DNA of 64,000 bases. Origin: Aliiglaciecola sp. CAU 1673 (GTDB taxonomy: Bacteria; Pseudomonadota; Gammaproteobacteria; Enterobacterales; Alteromonadaceae). Under the pieces are notes generated by a model. That model was not told the DNA's origin and did not search any database. It saw only the letters and a list, made by a program, of their open reading frames with translations. The stretch is from positions 50,786 to 114,785 of the forward strand of contig NZ_JARHUG010000017.1 of assembly GCF_029223185.1 (NCBI RefSeq). The letters run 5' to 3'. Of this stretch, positions 52,174 through 63,973 are shown piece after piece. Position 1 is the stretch's first letter. Each line of letters opens with the position of its first letter. A program made the position numbers and the translations under genes.

Positions 52174-52202
52174 TTGACAAGGTGTGCGCGGATCAATAAA
52201 GT
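52174..52202 (+). promoter_or_regulatory. tRNA-Leu promoter
   Basis: A consensus -35 TTGACA (52174-52179) and -10 TAAAGT (52197-52202), 17 bases apart, are followed by the GC-rich discriminator ACGCGCAC. The tRNA begins 14 bases after the -10. GC-rich discriminators mark stringent control of stable RNA. Confidence 0.65.
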
Positions 52203-52215
52203 ACGCGCACTTCTC

Positions 52216-52302
52216 GCCCAGGTGGTGGAATTGGTAGACACGCTAGCTTCAGGTGCTAGTGGCCGAAAGGCCGTGGAGGTTCAAGTCCTCTCCTGGGCAC
52301 CA
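52216..52302 (+). tRNA. tRNA-Leu(CAG)
   Basis: An 87-base class II tRNA. The acceptor stem GCCCAGG pairs with CCTGGGC, then A and an encoded CCA. The anticodon stem CTAGC/GCTAG encloses the loop TTCAGGT, giving anticodon CAG (codon CUG). The long variable arm GGCCGAAAGGCC and the T arm with GGTTCAAGTCC are present. Confidence 0.97.
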
Positions 52303-52311
52303 AATTCCGAC

Positions 52312-52340
52312 AAAAGCCTCAATCTCTGATTGGGGCTTTT
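52312..52340 (+). terminator. tRNA-Leu terminator
   Basis: AAAAGCCTCAATC-TCT-GATTGGGGCTTTT, a stem with a G-U pair and a following T-rich stretch, begins 10 bases after the tRNA 3' end. Confidence 0.75.
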
Positions 52341-52384
52341 GTGTTTCTGGCTCAGTGATTTCTCTGATTCCAATTTATTGTTTG

Positions 52385-52428
52385 CGTAGCTCGTAGCTCG
52401 TAGCTCGTAGCTCGTAGCTCGTAGCTCG
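52385..52428. repeat. Heptanucleotide tandem repeat (CGTAGCT x 6)
   Basis: Six exact head-to-tail copies of CGTAGCT (52385-52426) plus two bases of a seventh. The unit includes the palindrome AGCT. It lies between tRNA-Leu and trkA. Such heptamers can slip during replication; they give spurious reading frames on both strands. Confidence 0.92.
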
Positions 52429-52486
52429 AATGGAGTGCGCACGTCCTTGATGTTAGGCACCCAGGTCGGACATCCTCTGTCCTCCC

Positions 52487-52537
52487 GTAAGCGCCTGAAT
52501 TTGCTGCGCGCTCTCGCAAATTCCGGGCGGCGCTTAC
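52487..52537. repeat. Imperfect inverted repeat at the trkA 3' end
   Basis: GTAAGCGCC-TGAATTTGC (52487-52504) pairs with GCAAATT-CCGGGCGGCGCTTAC (52516-52537), leaving a bulge of 4 bases and an 11-base loop. The trkA stop codon lies inside the right arm. A smaller hairpin GGACA-TCCTC-TGTCC (52468-52482) is next to it. It looks like a short dispersed repeat element, or an mRNA end structure for trkA. Confidence 0.6.
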
Positions 52538-53913
52538 CCAAAGAAAAAGGCGCTGGGTTGGAACAGCTTTTCAACGTGGCTGATAAATTTCTTGTCCACT
52601 AAGAACAGGATCACATGATCGTCGGCTTCAATCACGGTGTCGCCATGGGCGATAATCACTTCGTCTTTTCTGACTATTGCCCCAATAGTGGTGCCGGGTG
52701 GAAGCTTGATATCGTTAATGGCTCTGCCGACCACCTTTGAAGTATTAGCGTCGCCGTGCGCAATAGCCTCTATTGCCTCTGCCGCGCCACGACGAAGTGA
52801 GTACACATTAACAACATCACCCCTGCGTACATGCGTGAGGAGGGCTGAGATAGTGGCCTGTTGTGGTGAAACGGCAATATCGATTTCGCCACCTTGCACA
52901 AGGTCCACGTAGGCACTGCGCTGAATCAGCACCATGGCCTTCTGTGCCCCCAGGCGTTTGGCCAGCATGGCGGACATAATGTTAGCTTCATCGTCGTTGG
53001 TCACGGCAATAAAGACATCGGTATCTTCAACCTGCTCATCGATCAAGAGTTCCTGATCGGACGCATCACCACAAAAAACGATGGTTTTCTTAAGGTGGGT
53101 GGAGAGGTATTTGGCCCGGTCCTGGTTGTACTCAATGAGTTTTACCTGGTGGTTTTGTTCTAATTGCCGAGCAAGGCCTGCTCCGATTAGGCCACCGCCG
53201 GCAATCATGACCTTCTTATAACTGGCTTCCAGCTTTTGCAGTTCGCTCATTACCGCTCGGATGTGCTTAGTGGCGGCAATAAAGAAAACTTCATCATCTG
53301 CTTCAATCACCGTACTGCCCAAAGGCCTGATAGGGCGACCGCGTCGGTAAATGGCGGCCACTCGGGTTTCCACATTGGGCATATGTTCTTTTAGTGCTGA
53401 TAAAGCATGTCCTACCAATAAACCACCGTAATAGGCTTTTACGGCCACAAGGCTGACTTTGCCCTCGGCGAATTCAACCACCTGCAGGGCGCCGGGATAG
53501 TCAATTAAGCGCTTTATGGAACGGGTCACCAACTGCTCAGGGGCGATGAGGTGATTGATAGGAATATCGGAATGCTTAAACAGTTGCTCTTGGTAAGCCA
53601 GATATTGCTCCGAGCGTATTCGCGCAATCTTCGTTGGCGTCTTAAACAAAGTATGAGCAACCTGACAGGCTGTCATATTGGTTTCATCACTGTTGGTCAC
53701 GGCGATGAGCATGTCGGCGTCTTCGGCGCCGGCCTTTTTCAGCACATCGGGGTGAGAGCCAAATCCCGATACTACTTGTAGATCAAGCCTGTCCTGAAGA
53801 TTGCGCAAGGTGTCATAGTCGGAGTCTACAACGGTGATCTCGTTTTTCTCGCCTACTAAGTTTTCCGCCAGAGTGCCGCCGACCTGGCCTGCGCCAACGA
53901 TGATTATCTTCAT
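52534..53913 (-). CDS. trkA: Trk potassium uptake regulator TrkA
   Basis: A 459-residue peripheral membrane protein with two RCK units, each a Rossmann NAD-binding domain plus RCK_C. The first is at the N-terminus ([20 protein letters not shown]), the second has [17 protein letters not shown]. It gates TrkH in response to nucleotides. It is the last gene of def-fmt-rsmB-trkA, as in E. coli, separated from rsmB by 81 bases. Confidence 0.97.
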   Translation of the reverse strand: MKIIIVGAGQVGGTLAENLVGEKNEITVVDSDYDTLRNLQDRLDLQVVSGFGSHPDVLKKAGAEDADMLIAVTNSDETNMTACQVAHTLFKTPTKIARIRSEQYLAYQEQLFKHSDIPINHLIAPEQLVTRSIKRLIDYPGALQVVEFAEGKVSLVAVKAYYGGLLVGHALSALKEHMPNVETRVAAIYRRGRPIRPLGSTVIEADDEVFFIAATKHIRAVMSELQKLEASYKKVMIAGGGLIGAGLARQLEQNHQVKLIEYNQDRAKYLSTHLKKTIVFCGDASDQELLIDEQVEDTDVFIAVTNDDEANIMSAMLAKRLGAQKAMVLIQRSAYVDLVQGGEIDIAVSPQQATISALLTHVRRGDVVNVYSLRRGAAEAIEAIAHGDANTSKVVGRAINDIKLPPGTTIGAIVRKDEVIIAHGDTVIEADDHVILFLVDKKFISHVEKLFQPSAFFFG

Positions 53914-53994
53914 GTTAGGTTATTCTTATTGTGGTTTGTTGCCATAGGCCCTTTTGCCGATAGCGTAATTTCATAGAGCAATAAGCAAAGGCTC

Positions 53995-55290
53995 TCAAGA
54001 CTTTAGCAACCTTGCATAGTAGAAACCATCCATTTGCTCCTCGCCGGGTAGGATCTGCATGCCGGGATCTTCTACAGATTCACCATCACGTATCATATCC
54101 AGCTTGGCATCCTGGTGACGCGTCAAGAAAGCTTTTATCTGTTCTCGATTCTCTTCTGGTAATACAGAGCAAGTGGCGTAAAGCAGGGTGCCGCCTTTAG
54201 CCAATGTTTGCCACATGGCATCCAGGATGTCGGCCTGCAGCGATACCAGCTTCTGAATATCATCGGCTTTGCGTAACCATTTTATATCAGGATGTCTGCG
54301 TATAACGCCGGTCGCAGAGCAGGGAGCGTCAAGCAGAATACGATCGAAGGGGCGGCCGTCCCACCAGTCAGCAGGCGAGGTGGCATCGCCACACAACACC
54401 GTTGCCTTATGCCCTAATCGTTGCAGGTTTTCTTCAACGCGAGCCAGACGAGCTTGGTCGGCATCAAGGGCGACGCACTCTTGCATTTTGGGTTGCCATT
54501 CTAACAGATGGCATGTTTTGCCACCGGGAGCGGCGCAGGCATCCAGGATCCGATCTTGCGGTTGAGGATTGAGCAGAGGCGCCGCAAGTTGAGCTGCGCC
54601 ATCTTGAGCGGCAAACCAGCCTTGCTGAAAACCGGGCAATGCGGTGATATCGGTGCCTTTGGTCAGGATCACGGCATCCGGGTGTTTGGCTGATGTTTTA
54701 TAGTCGATGCCAGCTTCACTTAAAGCGTTAATAAATGTCTCTGCATCTACATTGGCGCGATTTATTCGTAACCAAATCGGTGATTTACTGGCCATGGCGC
54801 CGAGCACATCATCGAGTCTGGTCGGGTAGGCCTGACTCAGCTTGCGGTAAAGCCATTTGGGTAAGCCAGACATAATCTGAGGATCCTGAGGGCGCTGGTT
54901 GGCCATTTCCTGTCGGATAAAATTACGCAGACAAGCGTTTACCAAGCCCTTGAGCCCGGGACACTTCAACACCTCGCAGGCGCCAACCGTTTCAGCTACA
55001 GCAGCATGTTCCGAAACACGGCTGAAAGCCAATTGATAAAGGCCCAGTAACAATAAAGGTTCGACGACTTTCTGACGTCCCTTTAAGGGCTTTTGCAGTA
55101 GCTGTCTGAGCCAGAATTGCAACAGTGGGAGTTGCCGTAGTACGCCAAAAATCATTTCCTGCAGCCAGGCTCTGTCTTGTTCCTTGTGTTTCGACTGTAT
55201 TGCTGGAAGCCATTCTCTTAACGATTGCCCCTGCTCCAGCACGGAAAACAGGGTCGCGGCGGCATCAGCTCTTAGAGTACGGCCGTTCAC
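53995..55290 (-). CDS. rsmB: 16S rRNA (cytosine-967-C5)-methyltransferase
   Basis: A 431-residue enzyme with an N-terminal NusB-like domain (about 1-140) and a SAM methyltransferase domain: [33 protein letters not shown] and the catalytic cysteine in [11 protein letters not shown]. It makes m5C967 in 16S rRNA. The start is GTG 55290, overlapping the fmt stop codon by 4 bases (GTGA), so the two are translationally coupled. Confidence 0.96.
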   Translation of the reverse strand: MNGRTLRADAAATLFSVLEQGQSLREWLPAIQSKHKEQDRAWLQEMIFGVLRQLPLLQFWLRQLLQKPLKGRQKVVEPLLLLGLYQLAFSRVSEHAAVAETVGACEVLKCPGLKGLVNACLRNFIRQEMANQRPQDPQIMSGLPKWLYRKLSQAYPTRLDDVLGAMASKSPIWLRINRANVDAETFINALSEAGIDYKTSAKHPDAVILTKGTDITALPGFQQGWFAAQDGAAQLAAPLLNPQPQDRILDACAAPGGKTCHLLEWQPKMQECVALDADQARLARVEENLQRLGHKATVLCGDATSPADWWDGRPFDRILLDAPCSATGVIRRHPDIKWLRKADDIQKLVSLQADILDAMWQTLAKGGTLLYATCSVLPEENREQIKAFLTRHQDAKLDMIRDGESVEDPGMQILPGEEQMDGFYYARLLKS

Positions 55291-56222
55291 GCGAGCAGAG
55301 TTCCTGGCTCAAACTGTGCCTTTCTGGCATTTAGCACATCGGCTACCGGCATGGCCCGTTTACCGGGCATTTGAATGCTTTGCAAATTAAGGGCACCGTC
55401 ACCGGTGGCCACCAGAATCCCCTCTTTATCGGCACGCAGGATAGTCCCCGGAAGGCCCTTTCCTTGTTCTACTCTGGCTTGCCATACTTTTACCGGCTCC
55501 CCCCCTGACTCGAAGAAACAAATCGGCCAGGGATTAAATGCCCTGATATTGCGCTCCAATTGCACGGCAGGCATAGACCAGTCCAACTTGGCATCTTCCT
55601 TTGTTAACTTATGGGCATAATTGGCCAGACTATCATCCTGCTTTTCGGCATTTAGCTGCGGGAGCTGATCCAATGCCTCAATCAATGCTTGGGGCCCCAG
55701 GTCGGCTAGTTTTTCATACAAACTGGCGCTGGTATCGTCAGGCAGAATCGGCATGGCGCGTTTTAGCAGCATCGCTCCGGTGTCCAGGCCCTTATCCATT
55801 TGCATGATGGTAATTCCGGTTTCCTTGTCGCCAGCCCATAGCGCCCTTTGAATAGGGGCGGCGCCCCGCCAACGAGGCAACAAAGAGCCATGGACGTTCA
55901 GGCAACCCCACTTAGGGATATCCAAAACCGCCTGCGGCAAAATCTGCCCATATGCCACCACAACCATCACGTCCGGGGCCAGGTCGGCGAGTTCTTTTTG
56001 ACTCTCCGGGGTCTTCATACTTGAAGGCTGAAATACCGGGATACCCTGAGCTTCAGCTAGAAGTTTTACCGGACTTGCCTGCAGTTTCTTGCCACGCCCC
56101 GCCGGTTTGTCAGGCTGGGTATAAGCGCCGATAACTTCATGGCGTGATTCAAGCAAAGATTGGAGATGACGTGCGGCGAAGTCCGGCGTACCGGCAAACA
56201 AAACTCTTAAAGGAGAATTCAA
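55287..56222 (-). CDS. fmt: Methionyl-tRNA formyltransferase
   Basis: A 311-residue enzyme that formylates initiator Met-tRNA with 10-formyl-THF. It starts [20 protein letters not shown]; the catalytic Asn/His/Asp core is in [20 protein letters not shown] and the C-terminal OB-fold is present. It follows def with a 7-base gap and overlaps rsmB by 4. Confidence 0.97.
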   Translation of the reverse strand: MNSPLRVLFAGTPDFAARHLQSLLESRHEVIGAYTQPDKPAGRGKKLQASPVKLLAEAQGIPVFQPSSMKTPESQKELADLAPDVMVVVAYGQILPQAVLDIPKWGCLNVHGSLLPRWRGAAPIQRALWAGDKETGITIMQMDKGLDTGAMLLKRAMPILPDDTSASLYEKLADLGPQALIEALDQLPQLNAEKQDDSLANYAHKLTKEDAKLDWSMPAVQLERNIRAFNPWPICFFESGGEPVKVWQARVEQGKGLPGTILRADKEGILVATGDGALNLQSIQMPGKRAMPVADVLNARKAQFEPGTLLA

Positions 56223-56229
56223 ATTAACC

Positions 56230-56739
56230 TCAGGCTTTTTCCAGCAGGCGGGCTTCTTTTTCCAGCTTCTTACGAATACGCTGGCGTTTTAGTGGCGACA
56301 AATAATCAACAAAGAGTACGCCTTTAAGGTGGTCCATCTCATGTTGGATGCAAATGGCCAACAGACCCTCCGCTTCCAATTCAAATTCTTCACCTTTTTC
56401 ATTAAGGGCCTTGACGCGAACGCGCTCTGCTCTGTCTACCTTGGCATAGTTGCCGGGTACAGACAGGCATCCCTCTTCACTAACCGTACAACCATGCTTC
56501 TCAATCAACTCAGGGTTGATAAACACCAAAGGACTGTCCTGATCTTCGGAGACATCCATTACGATAACGCGTAGGTGAGTATTCACTTGTGTTGCTGCTA
56601 GTCCTATACCTTGCTCTTCCTTCATGGTTTCGAACATATCAACAACCAGTCGGCGAATTTCATCATCAACCTTTTCAACGGGCTTCGCCACTGTGCGCAG
56701 GCGTTCGTCAGGGAATCGCAGAACTTCTAATTTTGCCAT
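56230..56739 (-). CDS. def: Peptide deformylase
   Basis: A 169-residue metalloenzyme that removes the formyl group from new proteins. All three motifs are present: [17 protein letters not shown] (metal-binding Cys) and HEMDHLKG (HEXXH-type). It is first of def-fmt-rsmB-trkA; the divergent LysM gene starts 166 bases away. Confidence 0.97.
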   Translation of the reverse strand: MAKLEVLRFPDERLRTVAKPVEKVDDEIRRLVVDMFETMKEEQGIGLAATQVNTHLRVIVMDVSEDQDSPLVFINPELIEKHGCTVSEEGCLSVPGNYAKVDRAERVRVKALNEKGEEFELEAEGLLAICIQHEMDHLKGVLFVDYLSPLKRQRIRKKLEKEARLLEKA

Positions 56740-56905
56740 CTTCTTTCAACTACAATTGAACAATTAACAGTTAAACGGCAATGAATCACTGTATCGGATA
56801 ACATACGATACTTTGACCAAGGCTATTTATTACTGGTGGATAGCGGATATTCTAGCTTAACTAAGTGTAAAAAATAATAGACCGCAAGAATCAGGGGGAA
56901 TCATA

Positions 56906-57973
56906 GTGAAAGCACTGCGCAAATACCTATTGCTGTTGGGGGTTATTCCCTGGCTGGCGTTGTCGGTTGAAGTAAAGAACGATGCCCCTGAGGTCTACGT
57001 GGTCAAAGAGGGCGACACCTTGTGGGATATCTCCTCGTTATATTTATTGCAACCATGGCTGTGGCCAGAGTTGTGGCGTAATAACAGCCATATTCAAAAC
57101 CCTCATTTAATCTTTCCCGGCGATCAGCTTCGGCTGACCTATGATGCAAGTGGCAATCCCCAATTAAGCTTGGGACGTAGTGATAAGAAAGTCCTCAAGT
57201 TGAGCCCGACAGCAAAACGCCAACCAAAACAACAAGACGCCGTACCTGTTATTCCGTGGTCGGTGATAAGTCCGATATTGGAGCAGGGATTGGTTATTGA
57301 GCAGGCAACTTTTGACGCTTTACCCAAGTTGTTGGGTGATTACGATAAGAACGGCTCGTTTGCTACAGGCGACCTGGTTATTGGCCAGTCAAAAGGGACT
57401 AACGAAGAGAAGTACCTGGTGCTAAGACGTCAAAATGACTTGTTCGACATGCAGGACAATTTACTCGGTTTTCAGGTCAGATATGTTGCAGATGCCGAGG
57501 CCATTGGCAAGCAGCCAAAAGGACAAAACATCGTACGCATCAGCGCATCGAATTTCGAGGCTGTTCAAGGCGATCGCCTGGCGCCGACCCATTTCCTTGA
57601 AAATGCAGAACAATTGCAGCTGCAGCCGGCAGAAGGCGTGCAGGGACATATTATTGCCAATTTACGAGAGCATCGTTTGATGGGTAAATACGATGTGGTG
57701 GCATTAGACCTCGGTAAAACCAAGAACCTTCAACCAGGTACCGTAATGGGCATTTATCAGCGTGGCCCCGCCATAGACGGTGACAACAAACCTGAATATG
57801 TGGATACCAGCGGTTGGTTTTCCCAGGCTTTCAATGACGAGAGTGTTCATCAGGCGCCACCCCTGAAAGTAGGAGAGCTGGTTGTCTTTAAAACCTTTGA
57901 TAAGGTGAGTTATGGACTGATCCTGCGCGCCTCTAAGATGGTTGAAAGAGGAAATATCGTCGCCAGACCATAG
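56906..57973 (+). CDS. LysM domain protein
   Basis: A 355-residue secreted protein. A GTG start at 56906 has AGGGGGAA upstream; the signal peptide is KALRKYLLLLGVIPWLALSV. One LysM domain follows (EVYVVKEGDTLWDISSLYLL, then PHLIFPGDQLRL), which binds peptidoglycan. The remaining 260 residues have no motif I recognise. The gene lies next to dprA in many gammaproteobacteria; it may be involved in envelope or pilus processes, which is inference only. It ends 8 bases before dprA. Confidence 0.88.
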   Translation: MKALRKYLLLLGVIPWLALSVEVKNDAPEVYVVKEGDTLWDISSLYLLQPWLWPELWRNNSHIQNPHLIFPGDQLRLTYDASGNPQLSLGRSDKKVLKLSPTAKRQPKQQDAVPVIPWSVISPILEQGLVIEQATFDALPKLLGDYDKNGSFATGDLVIGQSKGTNEEKYLVLRRQNDLFDMQDNLLGFQVRYVADAEAIGKQPKGQNIVRISASNFEAVQGDRLAPTHFLENAEQLQLQPAEGVQGHIIANLREHRLMGKYDVVALDLGKTKNLQPGTVMGIYQRGPAIDGDNKPEYVDTSGWFSQAFNDESVHQAPPLKVGELVVFKTFDKVSYGLILRASKMVERGNIVARP

Positions 57974-57981
57974 GGAGGTCT

Positions 57982-59094
57982 ATGCCGGAGGAATTGGCAA
58001 CAAGGCAGTGGTTGATACTGGAGCAGGTGCCAAAGCTGGGCGTAGTGACCCTGGCGCGCCTGCTTAGTGCATGTGAAGGACGTCTTTCCCGGCTTTTTGA
58101 TTTAAGTGAACAGGCTTTACAACAACTGGGTTTAACTACTGCGCAGCGTCAGGCGCTGTTCAAGCCCGACCTCAAAAGATTGGACAATGCCTTGGACTGG
58201 TTGGTGCGGGCCAAAGACCACTCTTTGTTGACACTCGATTGTCCAGACTATCCGCAAGTGCTCCGGGAATTATCCAGACCCCCTTTGTTGCTGTTCGTAA
58301 GAGGTTCAACAGCGCCACTGATGTCCAGGCAAATCGCTATTGTCGGCAGTCGCAACCCTAGCGCCGCAGGACGTGATATTGCTCATAATATGGCTGCAAG
58401 TTTGTGCGAGTCTGGTTTCACCGTTACCAGTGGTTTGGCCGTTGGTATTGATGGTTGTGCGCACAAAGGCGCGCTGGCTACCAAGGGAATGACCATTGCG
58501 GTGTTGGGGGCGGGATTGGATAACTTGTACCCAAAAAGACATCAAAAACTGGCAGAGGATATTGTGGCTGGTGGAGGATGTGTGATCAGCGAGTTTACGC
58601 CAGGTATGCCCGCATTGGCAGAGAATTTCCCCCGCCGAAATCGCATTATCAGCGGCTTATCTCTGGGCACTTTGGTTGTGGAGGCAGCCTTGAAAAGTGG
58701 CAGCCTGATTACAGCTCGTTTTGCCCTTGAACAAGGGCGGGATGTTTTTGCGGTACCTGGCAGCATTCACAGTCCGCTATCCAAGGGATGTCACTATTTA
58801 ATCAAGCAAGGGGCCAAGTTGGTGGAATGCGTAGAAGACATTCTTGAGGAATATCAAACCTTTGACTTTCAGCCTCATGAAAAGCCCACAAAAGCCGATA
58901 AAAAAAGTGAAGAACAAAACTTGGCAAGCCACAGATTGTTAGATAGTGTAGACTTTGAAGTAACGTCCACGGACGTGATTGCGCAGCGCAGCGGCATCCC
59001 AGTGAAGGTGGTGCTTTCAGAATTATTAGAATATGAGCTGCGAGGTCTGGTAGCTGCCGTTCCCGGTGGTTACGTCAAATTGAGGGGAAAATAG
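57982..59094 (+). CDS. dprA: DNA processing protein DprA (Smf)
   Basis: A 370-residue protein that binds incoming single-stranded DNA and loads RecA during transformation. The Rossmann fold has [17 protein letters not shown] and [16 protein letters not shown], followed by [20 protein letters not shown]; a short N-terminal SAM-like part and a C-terminal winged helix ([20 protein letters not shown]) are present. Its RBS AGGGAGG overlaps the LysM stop. Together with other genes it hints at, but does not prove, competence. Confidence 0.95.
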   Translation: MPEELATRQWLILEQVPKLGVVTLARLLSACEGRLSRLFDLSEQALQQLGLTTAQRQALFKPDLKRLDNALDWLVRAKDHSLLTLDCPDYPQVLRELSRPPLLLFVRGSTAPLMSRQIAIVGSRNPSAAGRDIAHNMAASLCESGFTVTSGLAVGIDGCAHKGALATKGMTIAVLGAGLDNLYPKRHQKLAEDIVAGGGCVISEFTPGMPALAENFPRRNRIISGLSLGTLVVEAALKSGSLITARFALEQGRDVFAVPGSIHSPLSKGCHYLIKQGAKLVECVEDILEEYQTFDFQPHEKPTKADKKSEEQNLASHRLLDSVDFEVTSTDVIAQRSGIPVKVVLSELLEYELRGLVAAVPGGYVKLRGK

Positions 59095-59095
59095 T

Positions 59096-59572
59096 ATGTT
59101 TGACATCCTCATGTATCTTTTCGAGAACTTCATCCACAGTGAAACCGAAATTCGTGTCGACCAAGACGAGTTGACCGATGAGCTTGTGCGCGCTGGTTTT
59201 CACCATGATGAAATCTACAAGGCACTGTCTTGGTTGGAAAAACTGGCCGCTCTGCAAGAAACGGATATCAATCCGTATCTGGTCAAGGTGTCCAATACGG
59301 CCGTCATGCGCATTTATACTCCGGAAGAGGAAATGCGTTTGGATGTCGAATGCCGGGGCTTCCTGATGTTCCTGGAACAAATCAATGTGCTGGATGCCGC
59401 TACCCGTGAAATGGTTCTTGACCGGGTGATGGAGATCGATGCCGCTGAATTTTGTCTTGAGGACCTCAAATGGGTGGTATTGATGGTGCTGTTCAATGTG
59501 CCTGGCAAGGAAAATGCGTACGCCCAAATGGAAGACTTATTGTTTGAGGAGCCAGAGGGGCCGTTGCACTAA
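59096..59572 (+). CDS. smg: Smg protein (DUF494)
   Basis: A 158-residue helical protein of the Smg/DUF494 family: the start [20 protein letters not shown], the middle [17 protein letters not shown] and the end [20 protein letters not shown] are typical. Function is not established, though it is almost always beside dprA. It begins one base after the dprA stop codon. Confidence 0.93.
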   Translation: MFDILMYLFENFIHSETEIRVDQDELTDELVRAGFHHDEIYKALSWLEKLAALQETDINPYLVKVSNTAVMRIYTPEEEMRLDVECRGFLMFLEQINVLDAATREMVLDRVMEIDAAEFCLEDLKWVVLMVLFNVPGKENAYAQMEDLLFEEPEGPLH

Positions 59573-59632
59573 TTTAAACCCCTCTTCAACGCTTAGATAT
59601 TAAGCGGCAATGTGATATGACATAATGCGTTT

Positions 59633-60193
59633 ATGTCGAAAATAGATCACTCCCTTTTCAGCGCCGACGAGCATGCCCTTCAACATGCCTACGGCGATTG
59701 CCCCGAATGCTCAGCCAAGTTACAGATTCGTTCAGGCCGCTCAGGCCCATTTTTAGGTTGTAGTCGCTATCCTGAATGCCATTTCAGCAAACCACTGCAT
59801 GAGTTCGAGTATACCCAGGTAAAGGAAATTGAAGGCAGCCAGTGCCCTCAGTGTGGTGCCCCCCTGGCCGTGAAGAAAGGGCGCTTTGGCCTGTTTATTG
59901 GCTGCACTAACTTTCCTCAGTGTCACCATATCGAAAAATTGAATCGCCCGGGGGAGGCTTTGTTGGCTTGTCCGGCCTGTAAAAAGGGGCAGTTACATAA
60001 ACGCTCGAACAGGTATGGCAAGTCCTTTTATGCTTGTGACCAATATCCAGACTGTCGCTATGTACTGAATTTTGAACCTGTTCCCCAGCCTTGTCCTTGC
60101 TGCGGATGGCCGTTGATGGTGAGCAGGACCTCCGCTTCAGGCCCTTTTCTGCAGTGCCCGCAACGTGAATGCCAACATAAAGTCAAAGTATGA
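59633..60193 (+). CDS. yrdD: Topoisomerase I-type C4 zinc-finger protein (YrdD)
   Basis: A 186-residue protein made of four zinc-ribbon repeats like those at the C-terminus of topoisomerase I: CPECSAKL...GCSRYPEC, CPQCGAPL...GCTNFPQC, CPACKKG...ACDQYPDC and CPCCGWPL...QCPQREC. It has no topoisomerase catalytic domain, so it is a DNA-binding accessory protein of unknown job. It is 60 bases after smg in the same cluster as in E. coli. Confidence 0.92.
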   Translation: MSKIDHSLFSADEHALQHAYGDCPECSAKLQIRSGRSGPFLGCSRYPECHFSKPLHEFEYTQVKEIEGSQCPQCGAPLAVKKGRFGLFIGCTNFPQCHHIEKLNRPGEALLACPACKKGQLHKRSNRYGKSFYACDQYPDCRYVLNFEPVPQPCPCCGWPLMVSRTSASGPFLQCPQRECQHKVKV

Positions 60194-60270
60194 AATTTCA
60201 CGATGCTATGCGGTTTTTTCTTGTGTCAGCATGATTTAAGATGCCGCCTGAGATTTTAATCAAACCAAAG

Positions 60271-62200
<1,930 letters not shown>

Positions 62201-62209
62201 GTGATACTC

Positions 62210-63028
62210 ATGGATAAATACGCCGTTATTGGAAATCCTGTCGCTCACAGCAAATCTCCGTTTATACATAAGCTGTTTGCAGAGCAGACGGGGCAAGACA
62301 TGGAATATGGTGCAATCTTATCACCCCTGAATGGATTCAACGACGCTGTTGTCCGATTTATACAGAGCGGTGGTAAAGGGATGAATGTGACCTTACCTTT
62401 TAAGGAACAAGCTTACGCACTGGCACAAACTCTCTCGGATGCAGCCCAAAAAGCTGAGGCAGTAAACACGCTTATCTTTCACCAAGGACAAATACAGGGG
62501 CACAACACCGACGGTGTAGGATTAATTGCTGATCTGCATTTTCATCAGGTGCCCATTACTAATAAGCGAGTGTTGCTGGTGGGGGCTGGAGGTGCCGCCC
62601 GAGGTGTAATACCGCCGCTGTTAGAAGGAAAACCAGCAGTGTTGCATTTGGCAAATCGCACAGTAGACAAAGCCTTGTCGCTGGCTATGCATTTCAAAGG
62701 CTTTGGCAATGTGGAGGCCTCTGGTTTGCAGGAAGTGCCGTTAGGTCACTTCGATCTGATCATTAACGCATCCTCGGCCAGTCTTAGCGGCGAAAGGCCA
62801 GAAATAGGCGAAGGGCTGGTTGGCAACACAACGGTTTGTTACGACATGCTATATAGCAGAGAGGCGACATCCTTTAACCGCTGGGCAAAGGCGCAGGGCG
62901 CCGCCAAGACACTGGATGGTCTTGGCATGTTAGTGGAACAAGCCGCTGAAAGCTTTTATCTTTGGCGAGGTATCCGACCGCAGACTGAAAAGGTGCGGGA
63001 AAAACTGCGTGAAGCCCTGATGAATTAG
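62210..63028 (+). CDS. aroE: Shikimate dehydrogenase
   Basis: A 272-residue NADP enzyme of aromatic amino acid synthesis, reducing 3-dehydroshikimate. The substrate site is NPVAHSKSPFIH with TLPFKEQA, and the NADP site is LLVGAGGAARGVIPPL. The ATG at 62210 (MDKYAVIGNP) is the conserved start. Its end overlaps the convergent yrdA-type gene by 4 bases. Confidence 0.96.
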   Translation: MDKYAVIGNPVAHSKSPFIHKLFAEQTGQDMEYGAILSPLNGFNDAVVRFIQSGGKGMNVTLPFKEQAYALAQTLSDAAQKAEAVNTLIFHQGQIQGHNTDGVGLIADLHFHQVPITNKRVLLVGAGGAARGVIPPLLEGKPAVLHLANRTVDKALSLAMHFKGFGNVEASGLQEVPLGHFDLIINASSASLSGERPEIGEGLVGNTTVCYDMLYSREATSFNRWAKAQGAAKTLDGLGMLVEQAAESFYLWRGIRPQTEKVREKLREALMN

Positions 63029-63561
63029 TCCGACCCGTTCAGGTATTCGTCTTTCAGTTCCACATAATTGATGGCAGAAGCTTTGAGGAACGCACGCTCA
63101 CCTTCATTCAGTGACCTGGCTTGTTTGACCGGGCTGCCAACATAGAGATAACCACTCTCCAGTCTTTTACCTGGTGGCACAAGGGCGCCGGCCCCAATAA
63201 ACACATCATCTTCTACAACAGCGCCGTCCATAATAATGGCGCCCATTCCAACTAAAATCCGGCTACCCAAGATACAGCCATGCAACATGCATTTGTGACC
63301 TATGGTGACATCGTCACCGATCAATAAAGGATAGCCTTGTGGATGTTGATGACTTTTACGGGTTACATGCAAGACCGTGCCGTCCTGAACATTGGTCCTG
63401 GCCCCGATTCGAATATGGTTAACATCGCCTCTGGCGGCCACCAGTGGCCATATACTGACATCTTCGCCCAATTCTATATCCCCCACTAATACAGCAGACT
63501 CATCTATATATGTAGTGGAAGGGCAGGTTGGGGTGACACCCCGATATGCTCGTAAACTCAT
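63025..63561 (-). CDS. yrdA: Gamma-carbonic anhydrase-like protein (YrdA)
   Basis: A 178-residue left-handed beta-helix trimer protein with hexapeptide repeats (VLVGDIELGEDVSIWPLVAA, then RIGARTNVQDGTVLHV, IGDDVTIGHKCMLHG, IMDGAVVEDDVFIGAGALV). Histidines for the zinc site are present in TVLHV, GHKCMLHG. Relatives are carbonic anhydrases or of unknown activity. In E. coli yrdA also lies near aroE, next to rrnD. The start ATG 63561 (MSLRAYRG) is chosen. Confidence 0.93.
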   Translation of the reverse strand: MSLRAYRGVTPTCPSTTYIDESAVLVGDIELGEDVSIWPLVAARGDVNHIRIGARTNVQDGTVLHVTRKSHQHPQGYPLLIGDDVTIGHKCMLHGCILGSRILVGMGAIIMDGAVVEDDVFIGAGALVPPGKRLESGYLYVGSPVKQARSLNEGERAFLKASAINYVELKDEYLNGSD

Positions 63562-63671
63562 AAAATACAAATTCTCTATGGTTATTAACCCATTAACGAT
63601 ACCAAAAATAGCTGCTTTTCACCCTCTTTGCCTGTTTTTTACCCGAACGCATCATTTTTATAAAAAAGCCC

Positions 63672-63699
63672 TTGATCTCTTTTGTCCGGTGCGTACAAT
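63672..63699 (+). promoter_or_regulatory. rrn operon promoter P1 (upstream)
   Basis: -35 TTGATC (63672-63677) and -10 TACAAT (63694-63699) are 16 bases apart, followed by GCGCCCC. This short spacer with a GC-rich discriminator is typical of rRNA promoters under ppGpp/DksA control. Confidence 0.7.
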
Positions 63700-63809
63700 G
63701 CGCCCCACTTCAAACGGCAAGCCAGACAGGCGAAGCCGGTAGGCCGGGAAGGCCGAATATCGGAGGATAGGTCAGGGAGAGGCGAGCAACGAAAAGATAA
63801 AAAAGTTGC

Positions 63810-63837
63810 TTGACACAGACGAGGGATGACGTAGAAT
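63810..63837 (+). promoter_or_regulatory. rrn operon promoter P2 (downstream)
   Basis: A consensus -35 TTGACA (63810-63815) and -10 TAGAAT (63832-63837) are 16 bases apart, with discriminator GCGCGTCCC. It is the stronger of the two and lies about 135 bases before 16S. Confidence 0.85.
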
Positions 63838-63876
63838 GCGCGTCCCGCTTGAGAGAGTCAAAACGACGCCTCAAGC

Positions 63877-63906
63877 TGCCTGAACAGGCACAGCTCTTTA
63901 ACAATT
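63877..63906 (+). promoter_or_regulatory. rrn antitermination site (boxB-like hairpin and boxA)
   Basis: A small hairpin GCCTG-AA-CAGGC (63877-63888) precedes GCTCTTTAACAATT (63893-63906), which matches the rrn boxA bound by NusB/NusE. It would make rRNA transcription resistant to Rho. Confidence 0.8.
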
Positions 63907-63973
63907 AGCAACGAGACAATCTGTGTGGGCACTCATTAAGAGTGTCAGCGCAAAAATTCATGATTTTGAAATT

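Noticed and set aside
52385..52428. CRISPR-like direct repeats
   Set aside because: The units are 7 bp, directly adjacent and without spacers, so it is a simple tandem repeat. No CRISPR array or cas gene is seen in the window.
52281..52574. Minus-strand reading frame with ELRATSY repeats
   Set aside because: It is produced by the heptamer array and runs through the tRNA-Leu terminator and tRNA 3' end. This type of frame is a well-known artefact of heptamer repeats.
63392..63742. Plus-strand frame of 116 codons before the rRNA operon
   Set aside because: It lies antisense to the yrdA-type gene and then runs into the rrn promoter region; no ribosome-binding site.
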